DNA of 64,000 nt from Lachnospiraceae bacterium XBB2008 (GTDB lineage Bacteria; Bacillota; Clostridia; Lachnospirales; Lachnospiraceae): positions 423,278 to 487,277 of the forward strand of contig FMVL01000004.1 in assembly GCA_900102235.1 (NCBI GenBank), given 5' to 3'. This document shows positions 7,072 through 14,192 of this stretch, one piece after another. Numbering within the stretch: the stretch's first letter is position 1; each line of letters begins with the position of its first letter. The position numbers and the translations under genes were made by a program. The notes beneath the pieces were generated by a model. It saw only the letters and a program-made list of their open reading frames with translations, was not told the origin of the DNA and did no database searches.

Positions 7072-8289
7072 CTATTCTTTCTTGGAAAGCTGCATTTTGT
7101 ATTCTTCTTCTGCTAAATCAATCTGCTGCTGTATCTGCTCTGCCGTAGGAAGGTGTTCCTGTATTTCCCTGATTTTCACATTGTCATATGTTGCCACACC
7201 CATAGGAGTGGTTATTCCCTGAAATGCGAGCTGCACTTCTGTTCGGTCCATATCTCTGCAGATCAAAAGTCCAATTGTCGGATTGTCGCTATCTCTCTTT
7301 ACAAATTCGTTTACTGCATTCACATAGAAGTTCAATTTTCCAGCAAATTCAGGATCAAATGGTTTGACCTTAAGCTCCAAAACAACATAGCAGCGTAGAT
7401 AGATGTGATAGAACAGCAGATCAATCTTTCTCGTTTTTCCGGCTATTAAGATTTCCTTCTGCCTACCTACAAACGCCCAACCCTCGCCGAGTTCCAAAAG
7501 GAATCGTGTCATACGCTGCTCTAACACTTCTTCCAAAGCATCTTCGTCATAACAATTGGGTAGACTGACAAATCCAAGATCATAATTGCTTTTTAAGATT
7601 TCCTTAGCCAGCTCACCCTGAATAGTAGGGAGTTTTTCCGCAAAATTGGTAACCGCTGCTCCCGATGTGTGATATAGATCAGTCCTAATGCAATTATCCA
7701 AAGCGCTACGGCTAAGTCCGAATTCAATCGTTCGGCGGAGATAATATAGAGCCTCGTCTACCTCCTTGCATTTCGTTATTATCAAACAGTGATGTCCCCA
7801 AGGCACAAAACTAAATCCTGCAGGGAATGGTATTTCTGCAACAACTTGTTGCAGTTTTTGCCCGTACGGTTTTTCATGTATTTCTGCAGCAACTTGTTTC
7901 AGTTTTTCACTTTCAGTATCTATGAGCGAATTAAAGGTTTTGAGTCTATCTGATCTATCTTCATTTTCTGCATAGAACAGATACCATTTTTTCATATTCC
8001 ACAGATTTCTTGCAGAAAAGCCCTTCGCTTCCGGGAATTCCGCCTGAAGATCCAGGCTGACTTGATTAACAATTCCCGTTCCCCATTTTTCCTCAGTTTT
8101 TCGAACAACCAAATCCCTTCCAAGTTGCCAATTGAACAGAAGCTGTTCTGAATTCACTTTGACGGCAGCTTTAATCTGAGAATTTCGAAATCTTGATTTT
8201 AACTCATGTATCCATTCGATATATTCCTTATCCAGGCTCACATTCTGCGACGTTACAAGCCCCCTTTTATTAGTCGTTACTTTATCCAT
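7072..8289 (-). CDS. DUF1016 (YhcG) family PD-(D/E)XK nuclease domain protein
   Basis: The 405-residue product matches the YhcG/DUF1016 family: an N-terminal helical domain (LLFNWQLGRDLVVRKTEEKWGTGIVNQVSLDL, then FSARNLWNMKKWY) and a C-terminal PD-(D/E)XK domain with the core KIDLLFYHIYLRCYVVLELK near residues 287-306. The family is linked to DNA cleavage or repair and is common on mobile and defence islands; its exact role is not settled. The ATG at 8287-8289 has an AGAGGGG ribosome site. It follows an XRE regulator gene by 76 nt and is probably co-transcribed with it. A segment near residues 128-153 is duplicated (KLKQVAAEI and KLQQVVAEI). Base composition is more AT-rich than the operon to the left, which fits acquisition. 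Confidence 0.87.
   Translation of the reverse strand: MDKVTTNKRGLVTSQNVSLDKEYIEWIHELKSRFRNSQIKAAVKVNSEQLLFNWQLGRDLVVRKTEEKWGTGIVNQVSLDLQAEFPEAKGFSARNLWNMKKWYLFYAENEDRSDRLKTFNSLIDTESEKLKQVAAEIHEKPYGQKLQQVVAEIPFPAGFSFVPWGHHCLIITKCKEVDEALYYLRRTIEFGLSRSALDNCIRTDLYHTSGAAVTNFAEKLPTIQGELAKEILKSNYDLGFVSLPNCYDEDALEEVLEQRMTRFLLELGEGWAFVGRQKEILIAGKTRKIDLLFYHIYLRCYVVLELKVKPFDPEFAGKLNFYVNAVNEFVKRDSDNPTIGLLICRDMDRTEVQLAFQGITTPMGVATYDNVKIREIQEHLPTAEQIQQQIDLAEEEYKMQLSKKE
7831..7907. repeat. 29-bp imperfect direct repeat inside the YhcG gene
   Basis: Copies at 7831-7859 and 7879-7907 differ at two bases and are 48 bp (16 codons) apart, so the reading frame is kept. They encode the two similar segments KLQQVVAEI and KLKQVAAEI in the linker between the helical domain and the nuclease domain. 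Confidence 0.8.
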
Positions 8290-8365
8290 AACGATACCCC
8301 TCTTGTTCTATGTGATCCGAATTGCTGTGACATTATGGCATCGCAATCACTTATGGACCTGTATC

Positions 8366-8548
8366 CTAAACCTTCTCCTCAAGCAGCATAATATACGCCA
8401 TCATTCTGACCAAATATTCCGGAGGGGCGCTTATTCCCTGTTCCCACTGCTGAAGAGTTCTTACGGGAATTCCAAATTTAGCGGAAAATTTACTTTGCGA
8501 TAATCCCGTTTTCTTTCGTAACTCCTTTATTCTGTCTGAAATATCCAT
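8366..8548 (-). CDS. Small XRE-family helix-turn-helix regulator
   Basis: The 60-residue product is almost entirely an XRE/Cro-type helix-turn-helix: ELRKKTGLSQSKFSAKFGIPVRTLQQWEQG (residues 9-38), then a short hydrophobic tail (MMAYIMLL). The ATG at 8546-8548 has a clear GGAGG site 7 nt upstream. The gene lies directly upstream of the YhcG-type nuclease gene in the same direction. Two matching 19-bp palindromes overlie its promoter, so it most likely represses its own transcription and that of the nuclease. This layout resembles the control of toxin-antitoxin or restriction genes, though no toxin activity can be shown here. Confidence 0.88.
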   Translation of the reverse strand: MDISDRIKELRKKTGLSQSKFSAKFGIPVRTLQQWEQGISAPPEYLVRMMAYIMLLEEKV

Positions 8549-8570
8549 GTCATCGCCTCCAGAACGGTTC

Positions 8571-8618
8571 TATACTTTATTAAAGTATAAATTTGTGCAT
8601 ATACGTTGTCAACGTATA
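8571..8618 (-). promoter_or_regulatory. Promoter of the XRE-YhcG unit with two palindromic operators
   Basis: The minus strand has a -35 TTGACA (8607-8612) and a -10 TATACT (8584-8589) with a 17-nt spacer, close to the sigma-A consensus. Each box lies inside a perfect 19-bp palindrome: TATACTTTATTAAAGTATA (8571-8589) and TATACGTTGTCAACGTATA (8600-8618). Both follow TATAC-N4-T-N4-GTATA and their centres are 29 bp apart. Occupancy of either site would block RNA polymerase, so negative autoregulation by the 60-residue XRE protein is the simplest reading. Confidence 0.8.
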
Positions 8619-8649
8619 GACGTCTTTTTAATGGATATAACATTATTAC

Positions 8650-8689
8650 CTCAAAATAAAACTGCAGGTAACCACAAGGATCACCTGCA
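8650..8689 (-). terminator. Rho-independent terminator (minus strand)
   Basis: Read on the minus strand, arms TTGCAGGT and ACCTGCAG (within 8663-8690) pair and extend through two G-U pairs toward a short loop. They are followed by a T-rich tail (TTTTATTTT, from 8662 downward). It would stop leftward transcription from the transposon region before the XRE promoter. Confidence 0.65.
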
Positions 8690-8735
8690 ATCTATTACAA
8701 TATATGTACCGGACGAGATAACACAAATTATCCCT

Positions 8736-9005
8736 GGGCACTCTACTTTATCCTCCAAAGGGCAAAGCAGCTTATCCTCCACCCATAGATAAAGAGTACC
8801 CATAATACTTCTTATTGGTTATCTGTAAAAGATATAAACTAAAATCCTATCAACGCCTTATACTACAAGGATTAATAAACAAAAGAACAGACCTTGGAAA
8901 GACAGTTTAGTGATCTTTCACAAGGTCTGTTACTTATGTTTTATTATATTCTTTCAGGATAAGACAGTTTACCTCTTGGAGGATAATCTGCTTTGCCCTT
9001 GGACA
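8736..9005. repeat. Structured MITE-like element, copy A
   Basis: This 270-bp block is repeated in the same orientation at 12309-12587. Its two ends carry 23-bp inverted repeats (8758-8780 and 8978-9000) with one mismatch, each containing the core TTATCCTCC; further TATCCT motifs lie at 8749-8754 and, inverted, near 8957-8962. Inside is a hairpin with arms AACAGACCTTG-GAAAGA (8886-8902) and TCTTTC-CAAGGTCTGTT (8914-8931). A second inverted pair, GGGCACTCT and AGAGTACCC, lies near the left end. No coding capacity is seen. The inverted ends with repeated internal motifs resemble transposase-binding ends of Tn7-like elements or a MITE mobilised by one. No target-site duplication is visible. Confidence 0.85.
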
Positions 9006-9101
9006 TAGTAATAAACCTTGTAGTACTTGGCATGGATTATACACGGAAAGTAGTGTCTTTTCTATAGATTTTTGGACTAATAGAAATATATTATCCAAAT
9101 C

Positions 9102-9923
9102 TTATATTTTTACATCTACTAAAACAATATCATGATCTGATAGATTACCTACTTCTTCAACCTTTGCTACTTTAGTTTCACTAAAGCCTCGCAAGAAAAT
9201 ATGATCATCTGGCACAAATTTATTATGAGTTGCCATTGAGTGTCCATTACTATTATCAGCCATAACAAATCCGTTTTCATCAAATACATCTTTGATATAG
9301 TTTAAATTGTATCCTTTTTGAGCATACCCACTATAATCATCTTCATTATAAGGCTGGTTTAGATCACCCAAGCATCTTGCATTATTGAAATCACCTGCAA
9401 CAATATAGATTTCTTGATTGAGATTGGTTATCAGCGGAAGTAATTCTCTTTCAAAGGCAATCCTTTCATTATCATATTGTTCTTCTAAAGATTTACCTTT
9501 TTCTCCTGTCTTCATTCTAAATCCCAAAACGACTATATCCTTGCCCCCTTGTAACGGAACCACAACTTTTAATATATTTGATCCATCATTTTGTGAATAT
9601 ATCGCATTTGAATCTTTAGGAGTGGTTTTAGCAAAAATTTTGGTTTGTAATCGCTTTAAATCCAGCTTAAAGTCATCATTACTCTCTTTAATAGCTATAA
9701 AAATACCGTTATCCCCACTTTCCGTTCTATAAAACCAAATATATTCTTTTTCCTTCAGACTTTTTATCAGATTGTCAAACCCTACGGTTGCTACAAACGC
9801 AGTTAAAACCAAAATGTCAGCATTACAAGACAGAATCTTTTCCACCTTGTCTTCATCAATTCTATAAGTATTATTCCACCCCAAAGATGATTCTCCCTTG
9901 ATGTTCCATGTCATTATTTTCAT
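9102..9923 (-). CDS. Endonuclease/exonuclease/phosphatase (EEP) superfamily protein, catalytic Glu apparently lost
   Basis: The 273-residue product has EEP-fold motifs in order: KIMTWNIKG at the N-terminus (metal-binding Asn), AGDFNNAR near residue 183 (catalytic Asp/Asn), PDDHIFLRG near 242, and the terminal LSDHDIVLVDV (catalytic His). The second motif, which normally reads like VLTEF or LQE with the metal-binding glutamate, reads LVLTAF here, so the enzyme may be weak or inactive. The ATG at 9921-9923 has a GGAGG site; an upstream start is less likely. It lies between the TnsB-like gene and the left structured repeat, as cargo of the element. It is strongly AT-rich. Family members cut DNA or RNA or hydrolyse phosphoesters; the substrate here is unknown. 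Confidence 0.75.
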   Translation of the reverse strand: MKIMTWNIKGESSLGWNNTYRIDEDKVEKILSCNADILVLTAFVATVGFDNLIKSLKEKEYIWFYRTESGDNGIFIAIKESNDDFKLDLKRLQTKIFAKTTPKDSNAIYSQNDGSNILKVVVPLQGGKDIVVLGFRMKTGEKGKSLEEQYDNERIAFERELLPLITNLNQEIYIVAGDFNNARCLGDLNQPYNEDDYSGYAQKGYNLNYIKDVFDENGFVMADNSNGHSMATHNKFVPDDHIFLRGFSETKVAKVEEVGNLSDHDIVLVDVKI

Positions 9924-9935
9924 GTCAACCTCCAA

Positions 9936-9977
9936 ATTACAATCTTAAATTGTAATATATTATGTGCACATTGTGCA
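9936..9977 (-). promoter_or_regulatory. Two palindromes in the leader of the EEP gene
   Basis: A perfect inverted repeat with 8-bp arms (ATTACAAT and ATTGTAAT, 9936-9956) sits directly upstream of the GGAGG site of the EEP gene. A second, TGCACA-T-TGTGCA, occupies 9965-9977. They could be operators or leader hairpins. No convincing -35/-10 pair was found nearby, although TATAAT-like strings are common in this AT-rich stretch. Confidence 0.4.
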
Positions 9978-10217
9978 TGGTTCTATAAAACCATATTATA
10001 AATTATATCGTCAAAAAATGGCTGACCCTTACACAATTTCAAAAGCAACCATGTATATTATTTTAAGGCCATGGTATAACACCAAGCATATTTAGATAAA
10101 AATCCCTCTGGAACTACTATAACAATAGGATAAGAGCGTTGCCTCAGATTACATTTTTTTCATAATAATATGATTTTTTCATATTAGAACGTAGTACTCC
10201 CTCGGTGAAAATATATA

Positions 10218-10245
10218 GGGGCATATCCTATAAAGGACACGCCCC
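10218..10245 (-). terminator. Terminator downstream of the TnsB-like gene
   Basis: On the minus strand an 11-bp stem starting GGGGCGTGTCC (two G-U pairs) with a short loop is followed by TATATATTTTC. It begins 18 nt after the stop codon of the transposase-like gene. The rest of the 9978-10262 gap holds only AT-rich sequence with a short AATATGA/TCATATT inverted repeat near 10167-10185 and no gene that I can support. Confidence 0.6.
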
Positions 10246-10262
10246 CATTTTCATTACATGCC

Positions 10263-11750
10263 TCACTTATTAGCTTCGCGTTTAAAACGCTCTATTAGCT
10301 GTGAAGCCTGATAACTACTTATTTTTCTGTAGTCATCTATACCATACTGCTGGAAGACATACTTATTCATTGCATCAACAGTAGTCCCATGCTGACCCAT
10401 AAGGGTCTCCAAGAAGTAGATCTGCTTATGTGATGCTGGTCTCTCAGACTTAGGAGCAGAGGAGGAATTATTATTGGATCGTAATTCCTCAACGCTCTTT
10501 CCTACAGAAGGCTGCTCTGGCTCAAGGTTCATATCCTCCACGTCCTGTGTGAAGCGTGCTGACAGATTACGGTAATCATGAGCACCACGCTCTTGGAAGT
10601 CTGGCTCTATGACACCTTTACCCTTAAGGTTCTTCTTGTAGAGGTTCTGGATAATATCAAAGAACTTCTCAATCGGTCCTTTGAGATCTGGTCTGTATGG
10701 AGGCAGATTTTCAAGTGTTACTCCAAGCTCAGCGATCTGTTCAAAGGTATAGCCGATATATTCACTCCCTTGATCTGATATGATTCGTCCAGGCAGCTTA
10801 TTAACAGGCCATGCCGCTTCATCAATATGGATTCCATGCTTAAGACAGAGCTTCTCCTTATCTTCGATGATGTTCAAACTCATGTCTCTGATCGAATAGA
10901 CTCCACCTTCCCAACCAAGAGAATATCCCATACAGATACCAGAATATGCATCCACGCAGGCTGTTAAGATAGGTCTACCTACTACTTGTCCAGATTCATT
11001 AACGAGATAAATATCGCAAACTGTGGCGTCTACCATACCAAGCCCAGGTGCAGATGCATATACACGCACATTATCACCAACACATGGACGGTCATTACGC
11101 TGATAATTGGTCAGACCGTTACGAGAAATATAATAATTCTCCAGCTTACGTGTCTTACGATAAAAATAGCGATACTGATAAAAGCTGGGGTAAGTATCCA
11201 TAAGCTGACCATCTTCATCACAGTATTTCTCCTTCAGCATCTTCACATAGGCTGTTTTTAAGGAGTGTTTCTCAAAGGTGTAAAAATGCTTGTTTAACGA
11301 CCATCGCATATTCTTCTGATCCTTGGTGAGAACAGTATCATACTCCCGCTCTTTTGGAAGCAGCACTTGGATATTCTGAAATATGAGATACCGTTTCAAG
11401 AAGCTCCGTATGCTCTGTTTCGAAATATTATTCTCAGCAGCGATTATATTTATCACATGGCTTCTGGTATTCTCATCCCCAATGAACGATAAGACAGGTG
11501 CGATCATGGTATAGCGTTCATGCATGACCTTCTTTCGCTCTGGAGACACCATATCGTCCTCTACAGGCTTAAAATCCAACAGGGTATATAAATCCTCATC
11601 TGTCATAGTAGAGACGTCCCAAAAAGTCGTCACAGGCTTCCAGACGGGCATAGAATTATTCTTGCAGTCTATGACAAGGCAATTATCTTCTTTTACGATC
11701 AGGATCCTATAAATCTGATCCTCATGGGTGTAGATCTCATTTCTTTTCAT
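10263..11750 (-). CDS. TnsB-like DDE transposase, shortened, with a replaced C-terminus
   Basis: The 495-residue product has an N-terminal region of the TnsB/Mu type, helical DNA-binding segments, and an RNase-H-like core with the expected acidic residues: Asp in GMVDATVCDIYLV (near 241), Asp in IISDQGSEYIG (near 322) and Glu in DLKGPIEKFF (near 358). TnsB proteins are usually about 600-700 residues. Here, shortly after the ERGAHDYR motif, the TnsB sequence stops; an acidic and serine/asparagine-rich linker follows, then a small helical domain (ASHKQIYFLETLMGQHG to ISSYQASQLIERFK) of a type often seen at the end of phage and plasmid DNA-processing proteins. The start at 11750 overlaps the TnsA-like gene by 14 nt. 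The normal TnsC-contacting tail seems to be missing. Confidence 0.78.
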   Translation of the reverse strand: MKRNEIYTHEDQIYRILIVKEDNCLVIDCKNNSMPVWKPVTTFWDVSTMTDEDLYTLLDFKPVEDDMVSPERKKVMHERYTMIAPVLSFIGDENTRSHVINIIAAENNISKQSIRSFLKRYLIFQNIQVLLPKEREYDTVLTKDQKNMRWSLNKHFYTFEKHSLKTAYVKMLKEKYCDEDGQLMDTYPSFYQYRYFYRKTRKLENYYISRNGLTNYQRNDRPCVGDNVRVYASAPGLGMVDATVCDIYLVNESGQVVGRPILTACVDAYSGICMGYSLGWEGGVYSIRDMSLNIIEDKEKLCLKHGIHIDEAAWPVNKLPGRIISDQGSEYIGYTFEQIAELGVTLENLPPYRPDLKGPIEKFFDIIQNLYKKNLKGKGVIEPDFQERGAHDYRNLSARFTQDVEDMNLEPEQPSVGKSVEELRSNNNSSSAPKSERPASHKQIYFLETLMGQHGTTVDAMNKYVFQQYGIDDYRKISSYQASQLIERFKREANK

Positions 11751-12084
11751 TGATCACACACCCCCAGTCTACGATCCCACGATGTAGCCAATAGTTCCTT
11801 GAAAGCTCCAGCAGTTTATAATGCATAGGCTTCGTGATACGACTGCGATATACACATTCTCGTACCATGAAGGTTCCGTCTTTCATTTTGACAAGAAAGT
11901 CAGTAGTATAATCTCCCTCCGTAAGACCTTCCAGATAGACATTGCATCTGAATTCTTCTACTTCTTCCATCTTGGATACAAGATCTGCGTATGCAGTCAT
12001 GATAGGATCATAGGTTCTGCAGATGTCATTACATTTTGGTAAGTACCTCTTAGTGACTCGTCCCTTGTAGTTCTTTTTTCGCAT
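11737..12084 (-). CDS. Minimal TnsA-like endonuclease domain protein
   Basis: The 115-residue product resembles only the N-terminal catalytic domain of TnsA, the protein that cuts the 5' ends of Tn7-type elements: a glutamate-containing helix (YADLVSKMEEVEEF), the aspartate strand YTTDFLVKMKDGTFMV, and the helix-strand end KLLELSRNYWLHRGIVDWGCV. The usual E-V-K pair of catalytic residues reads E-C-V, so the lysine seems to be lost. The winged-helix C-terminal domain of full TnsA (about 270 residues) is absent. The ATG at 12082-12084 has a GGAGG site; a longer start at 12126 lacks one. The gene overlaps the TnsB-like gene, the standard tnsA-tnsB order. The gap 12085-12308 upstream is AT-rich with a TTGAC/GTCAA inverted repeat (12108-12126) and no gene. 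Confidence 0.65.
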   Translation of the reverse strand: MRKKNYKGRVTKRYLPKCNDICRTYDPIMTAYADLVSKMEEVEEFRCNVYLEGLTEGDYTTDFLVKMKDGTFMVRECVYRSRITKPMHYKLLELSRNYWLHRGIVDWGCVINEKK

Positions 12085-12308
12085 AGATTCGCTCCTCCTT
12101 TGCTTAGTTGACAGGTGAAGCGTCAATAAGATCTAATTCCCCAAAAAGCTCCCAGATTTGTCCCAAATCCTTCCCAAAAACGAAATAAAAGCAAAAAATC
12201 CAATATAATTCAAAATAATTCGTTTTAAAAGAATCCAGTAAATATAAGGGCTACAGATACTTTTACAGAATCCCCAAAAACAAGAAGAAGAAAAAGTACT
12301 ATATCATC

Positions 12309-12587
12309 GGGCACTCTACTTTATCCTCCAAAGGGCAAAGCAGCTTATCCTCCACCCATAGATAAAGAGTACCCATAATACTTCTTAATGGTTATCTGTA
12401 AAAGACTCTCAAACAAGAGTCATAAATCCCATCAACGCCTTATACTACAAGGATTAATAAACAAAAGAACAGACCTTGGAAAGACAGTTTAGTGATCTTT
12501 CACAAGGTCTGTTACTATTGTTTTATTTAATTCTTTCAGGATAAGACAGTTTACCTCTTGGAGGATAATCTGCTTTGCCCTTGGACA
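12309..12587. repeat. Structured MITE-like element, copy B
   Basis: This 279-bp block is the second copy of the 8736-9005 element in the same orientation. The 23-bp inverted ends lie at 12331-12353 and 12560-12582, and the long hairpin at 12468-12513. It differs from copy A mainly around 12405-12428, where it carries an extra small hairpin (GACTCT and AGAGTC) that copy A lacks, plus a few single changes. Its right end (..TTGGACA) is 6 bp from the guaA stop codon. The internal hairpins might also end guaA transcription from the right. Confidence 0.85.
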
Positions 12588-12593
12588 GTGATG

Positions 12594-14192
12594 TCACTCC
12601 ATCTCAATAGTCCCCGGAGGTTTGGATGTGAGATCGTAGAATACGCGGTTGACGCCACGGACCTCGTTGATGATGCGGCTCATGACCTTCTGAAGAACTT
12701 CCCAGGGGATGTCGGCCGACTCAGCCGTCATGAAGTCTATGGTCTTGACTGCGCGAAGTGCGATCGCATAGTCATAGGTACGCTCGTCGCCCATCACGCC
12801 TACGGAACGCATGTTGGTGAGGGCAGCGAAGTACTGATCAGGCATCCACGGAGGATTGGTATCTCCTGCGGCGGCGGCGATCTCTTCTCTGTAGATCGCA
12901 TCCGCATCCTGGACCATGCGGATCTTTTCCGCGGTCACGTCGCCTACTATACGGATACCGAGTCCCGGACCCGGGAACGGTTGGCGGTTCACCAGATAAT
13001 CCGGTATGCCGAGCTGTATCCCGACCTTGCGGACCTCATCCTTGAACAGGTCGCGCAGAGGTTCTATTATCTCCTTGAAATCAACATAGTCGGGGAGTCC
13101 GCCGACATTATGATGAGATTTGATGACGGCGCTTTCACCGCCCAATCCCGATTCAACCACATCGGGATATATCGTACCCTGTGCCAGGAAGTCAACGGCG
13201 CCTATCTTCTTCGCCTCTTCCTCGAACACGCGGATGAATTCCTCACCTATGATCTTGCGCTTGCGCTCGGGTTCATCCACACCGGCCAGTTTGATGTAGA
13301 ATCTGTCGGCGGCATTCACGCGGATGAAATTGATATCGAATGCGCCGCCCTTACCGAACACGGCTTCAACTTCATCGCCTTCGTTCTTGCGCATCAGGCC
13401 GTGATCCACGAACACGCATGTAAGCTGCGGGCCGATGGCACGAGCCAGAAGTGCAGCCAGTACGGAAGAATCCACACCGCCGGACAAAGCGAGCAGTACC
13501 TTGCCGTCACCTACGCGCTGCTTTATCTCCTTCACGGATGATTCGACGAACGAATCCATGCGCCAGGTTCCGGCGCATCCGCAGACACCTCGGACGAAGT
13601 TATGAAGCATCTGCCTGCCGTAAACGGTATGCAGCACTTCGGGATGAAACTGTATCGCATAGAGTCCGCGGGACTTATCCTGAGCTGCCGCTACGGGACA
13701 GTTATCGGTGTATGCCACTGCCTCAAATCCGGGAGCCATCTTACTTATATAATCAAAATGGCTCATCCAGCATACAGTTGTAACGCCACCGGTTGCGTCC
13801 TCTCCCCTCAGATCCTTAACTCCCGTAAAAAGAGGACTCGAAGTATCGACGATGACCTCCGTCTTACCATATTCTCTGGCAGATGCTCTCTCTACACGGC
13901 CGCCGAGCACATGCTGCATCAGCTGCGCGCCGTAGCACAATCCGAGCACCGGTATGCCGAGCTCAAAAAGCTCTTTCGATGCCGTCGGCGCCCCTTCCTC
14001 ATAGCAGCTGTTCGGACCGCCCGTGAGGATTATGCCTTTGGCTCCCATCGCGCGGATCTGATCTATCGGTGTCTTATATGAATATATCTCGCAGTATACG
14101 TTGCACTCTCTGACACGTCTGGCGACCAGCTGATTGTATTGGCCTCCGAAATCAATGACTATTACTTTTTCTTCAGACTGTGTGACCGACAT
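12594..14192 (-). CDS. guaA: GMP synthase (glutamine-hydrolysing)
   Basis: The 532-residue enzyme makes GMP from XMP using glutamine and ATP. The N-terminal class I glutamine amidotransferase has its nucleophile in [10 protein letters not shown] (Cys near 86) and the His/Glu pair in QFHPE (near 183-185). The ATP-pyrophosphatase domain begins with [10 protein letters not shown] (near 235). The C-terminal dimerisation domain ends normally in KPPGTIEME. The start at 14192 has a GGAAAGGAAGAG ribosome site; it lies 20 nt inside the 3' end of the HD-GYP gene, so translation is probably coupled. A longer in-frame start (14255) lacks support. The 3' end adjoins the structured repeat of the mobile element. 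No purine riboswitch was seen. Confidence 0.97.
   Translation of the reverse strand: MSVTQSEEKVIVIDFGGQYNQLVARRVRECNVYCEIYSYKTPIDQIRAMGAKGIILTGGPNSCYEEGAPTASKELFELGIPVLGLCYGAQLMQHVLGGRVERASAREYGKTEVIVDTSSPLFTGVKDLRGEDATGGVTTVCWMSHFDYISKMAPGFEAVAYTDNCPVAAAQDKSRGLYAIQFHPEVLHTVYGRQMLHNFVRGVCGCAGTWRMDSFVESSVKEIKQRVGDGKVLLALSGGVDSSVLAALLARAIGPQLTCVFVDHGLMRKNEGDEVEAVFGKGGAFDINFIRVNAADRFYIKLAGVDEPERKRKIIGEEFIRVFEEEAKKIGAVDFLAQGTIYPDVVESGLGGESAVIKSHHNVGGLPDYVDFKEIIEPLRDLFKDEVRKVGIQLGIPDYLVNRQPFPGPGLGIRIVGDVTAEKIRMVQDADAIYREEIAAAAGDTNPPWMPDQYFAALTNMRSVGVMGDERTYDYAIALRAVKTIDFMTAESADIPWEVLQKVMSRIINEVRGVNRVFYDLTSKPPGTIEME

Larger units (their letters stand above)
8736..12587. mobile_element. Tn7-like remnant or minimal transposon bounded by two structured repeats
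   Basis: Two 270-279 bp direct repeats with inverted ends flank three minus-strand genes: an EEP-fold protein, a short TnsB-like DDE protein and a short TnsA-like protein. The outermost ends are inverted relative to each other, so the whole 3.85-kb block could act as one unit, or the flanking copies could be separate MITEs. No TnsC-type AAA ATPase, TniQ/TnsD target selector or tyrosine recombinase gene is present. The right end stops 6 bp from the guaA stop codon. Low GC sets the block off from guaA and the genes beyond it. With this gene set the element is probably not self-sufficient. Confidence 0.65.

Noticed and set aside
8736-12587. Target-site duplication around the Tn7-like unit or its repeats
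   Set aside because: The five bases on either side of each 270-bp copy, and of the whole block, do not match, so no duplication can be claimed.
12558-13541. 327-codon open frame on the plus strand opposite guaA
   Set aside because: It is a shadow of guaA: no ribosome site and no family match, while guaA has intact motifs throughout.
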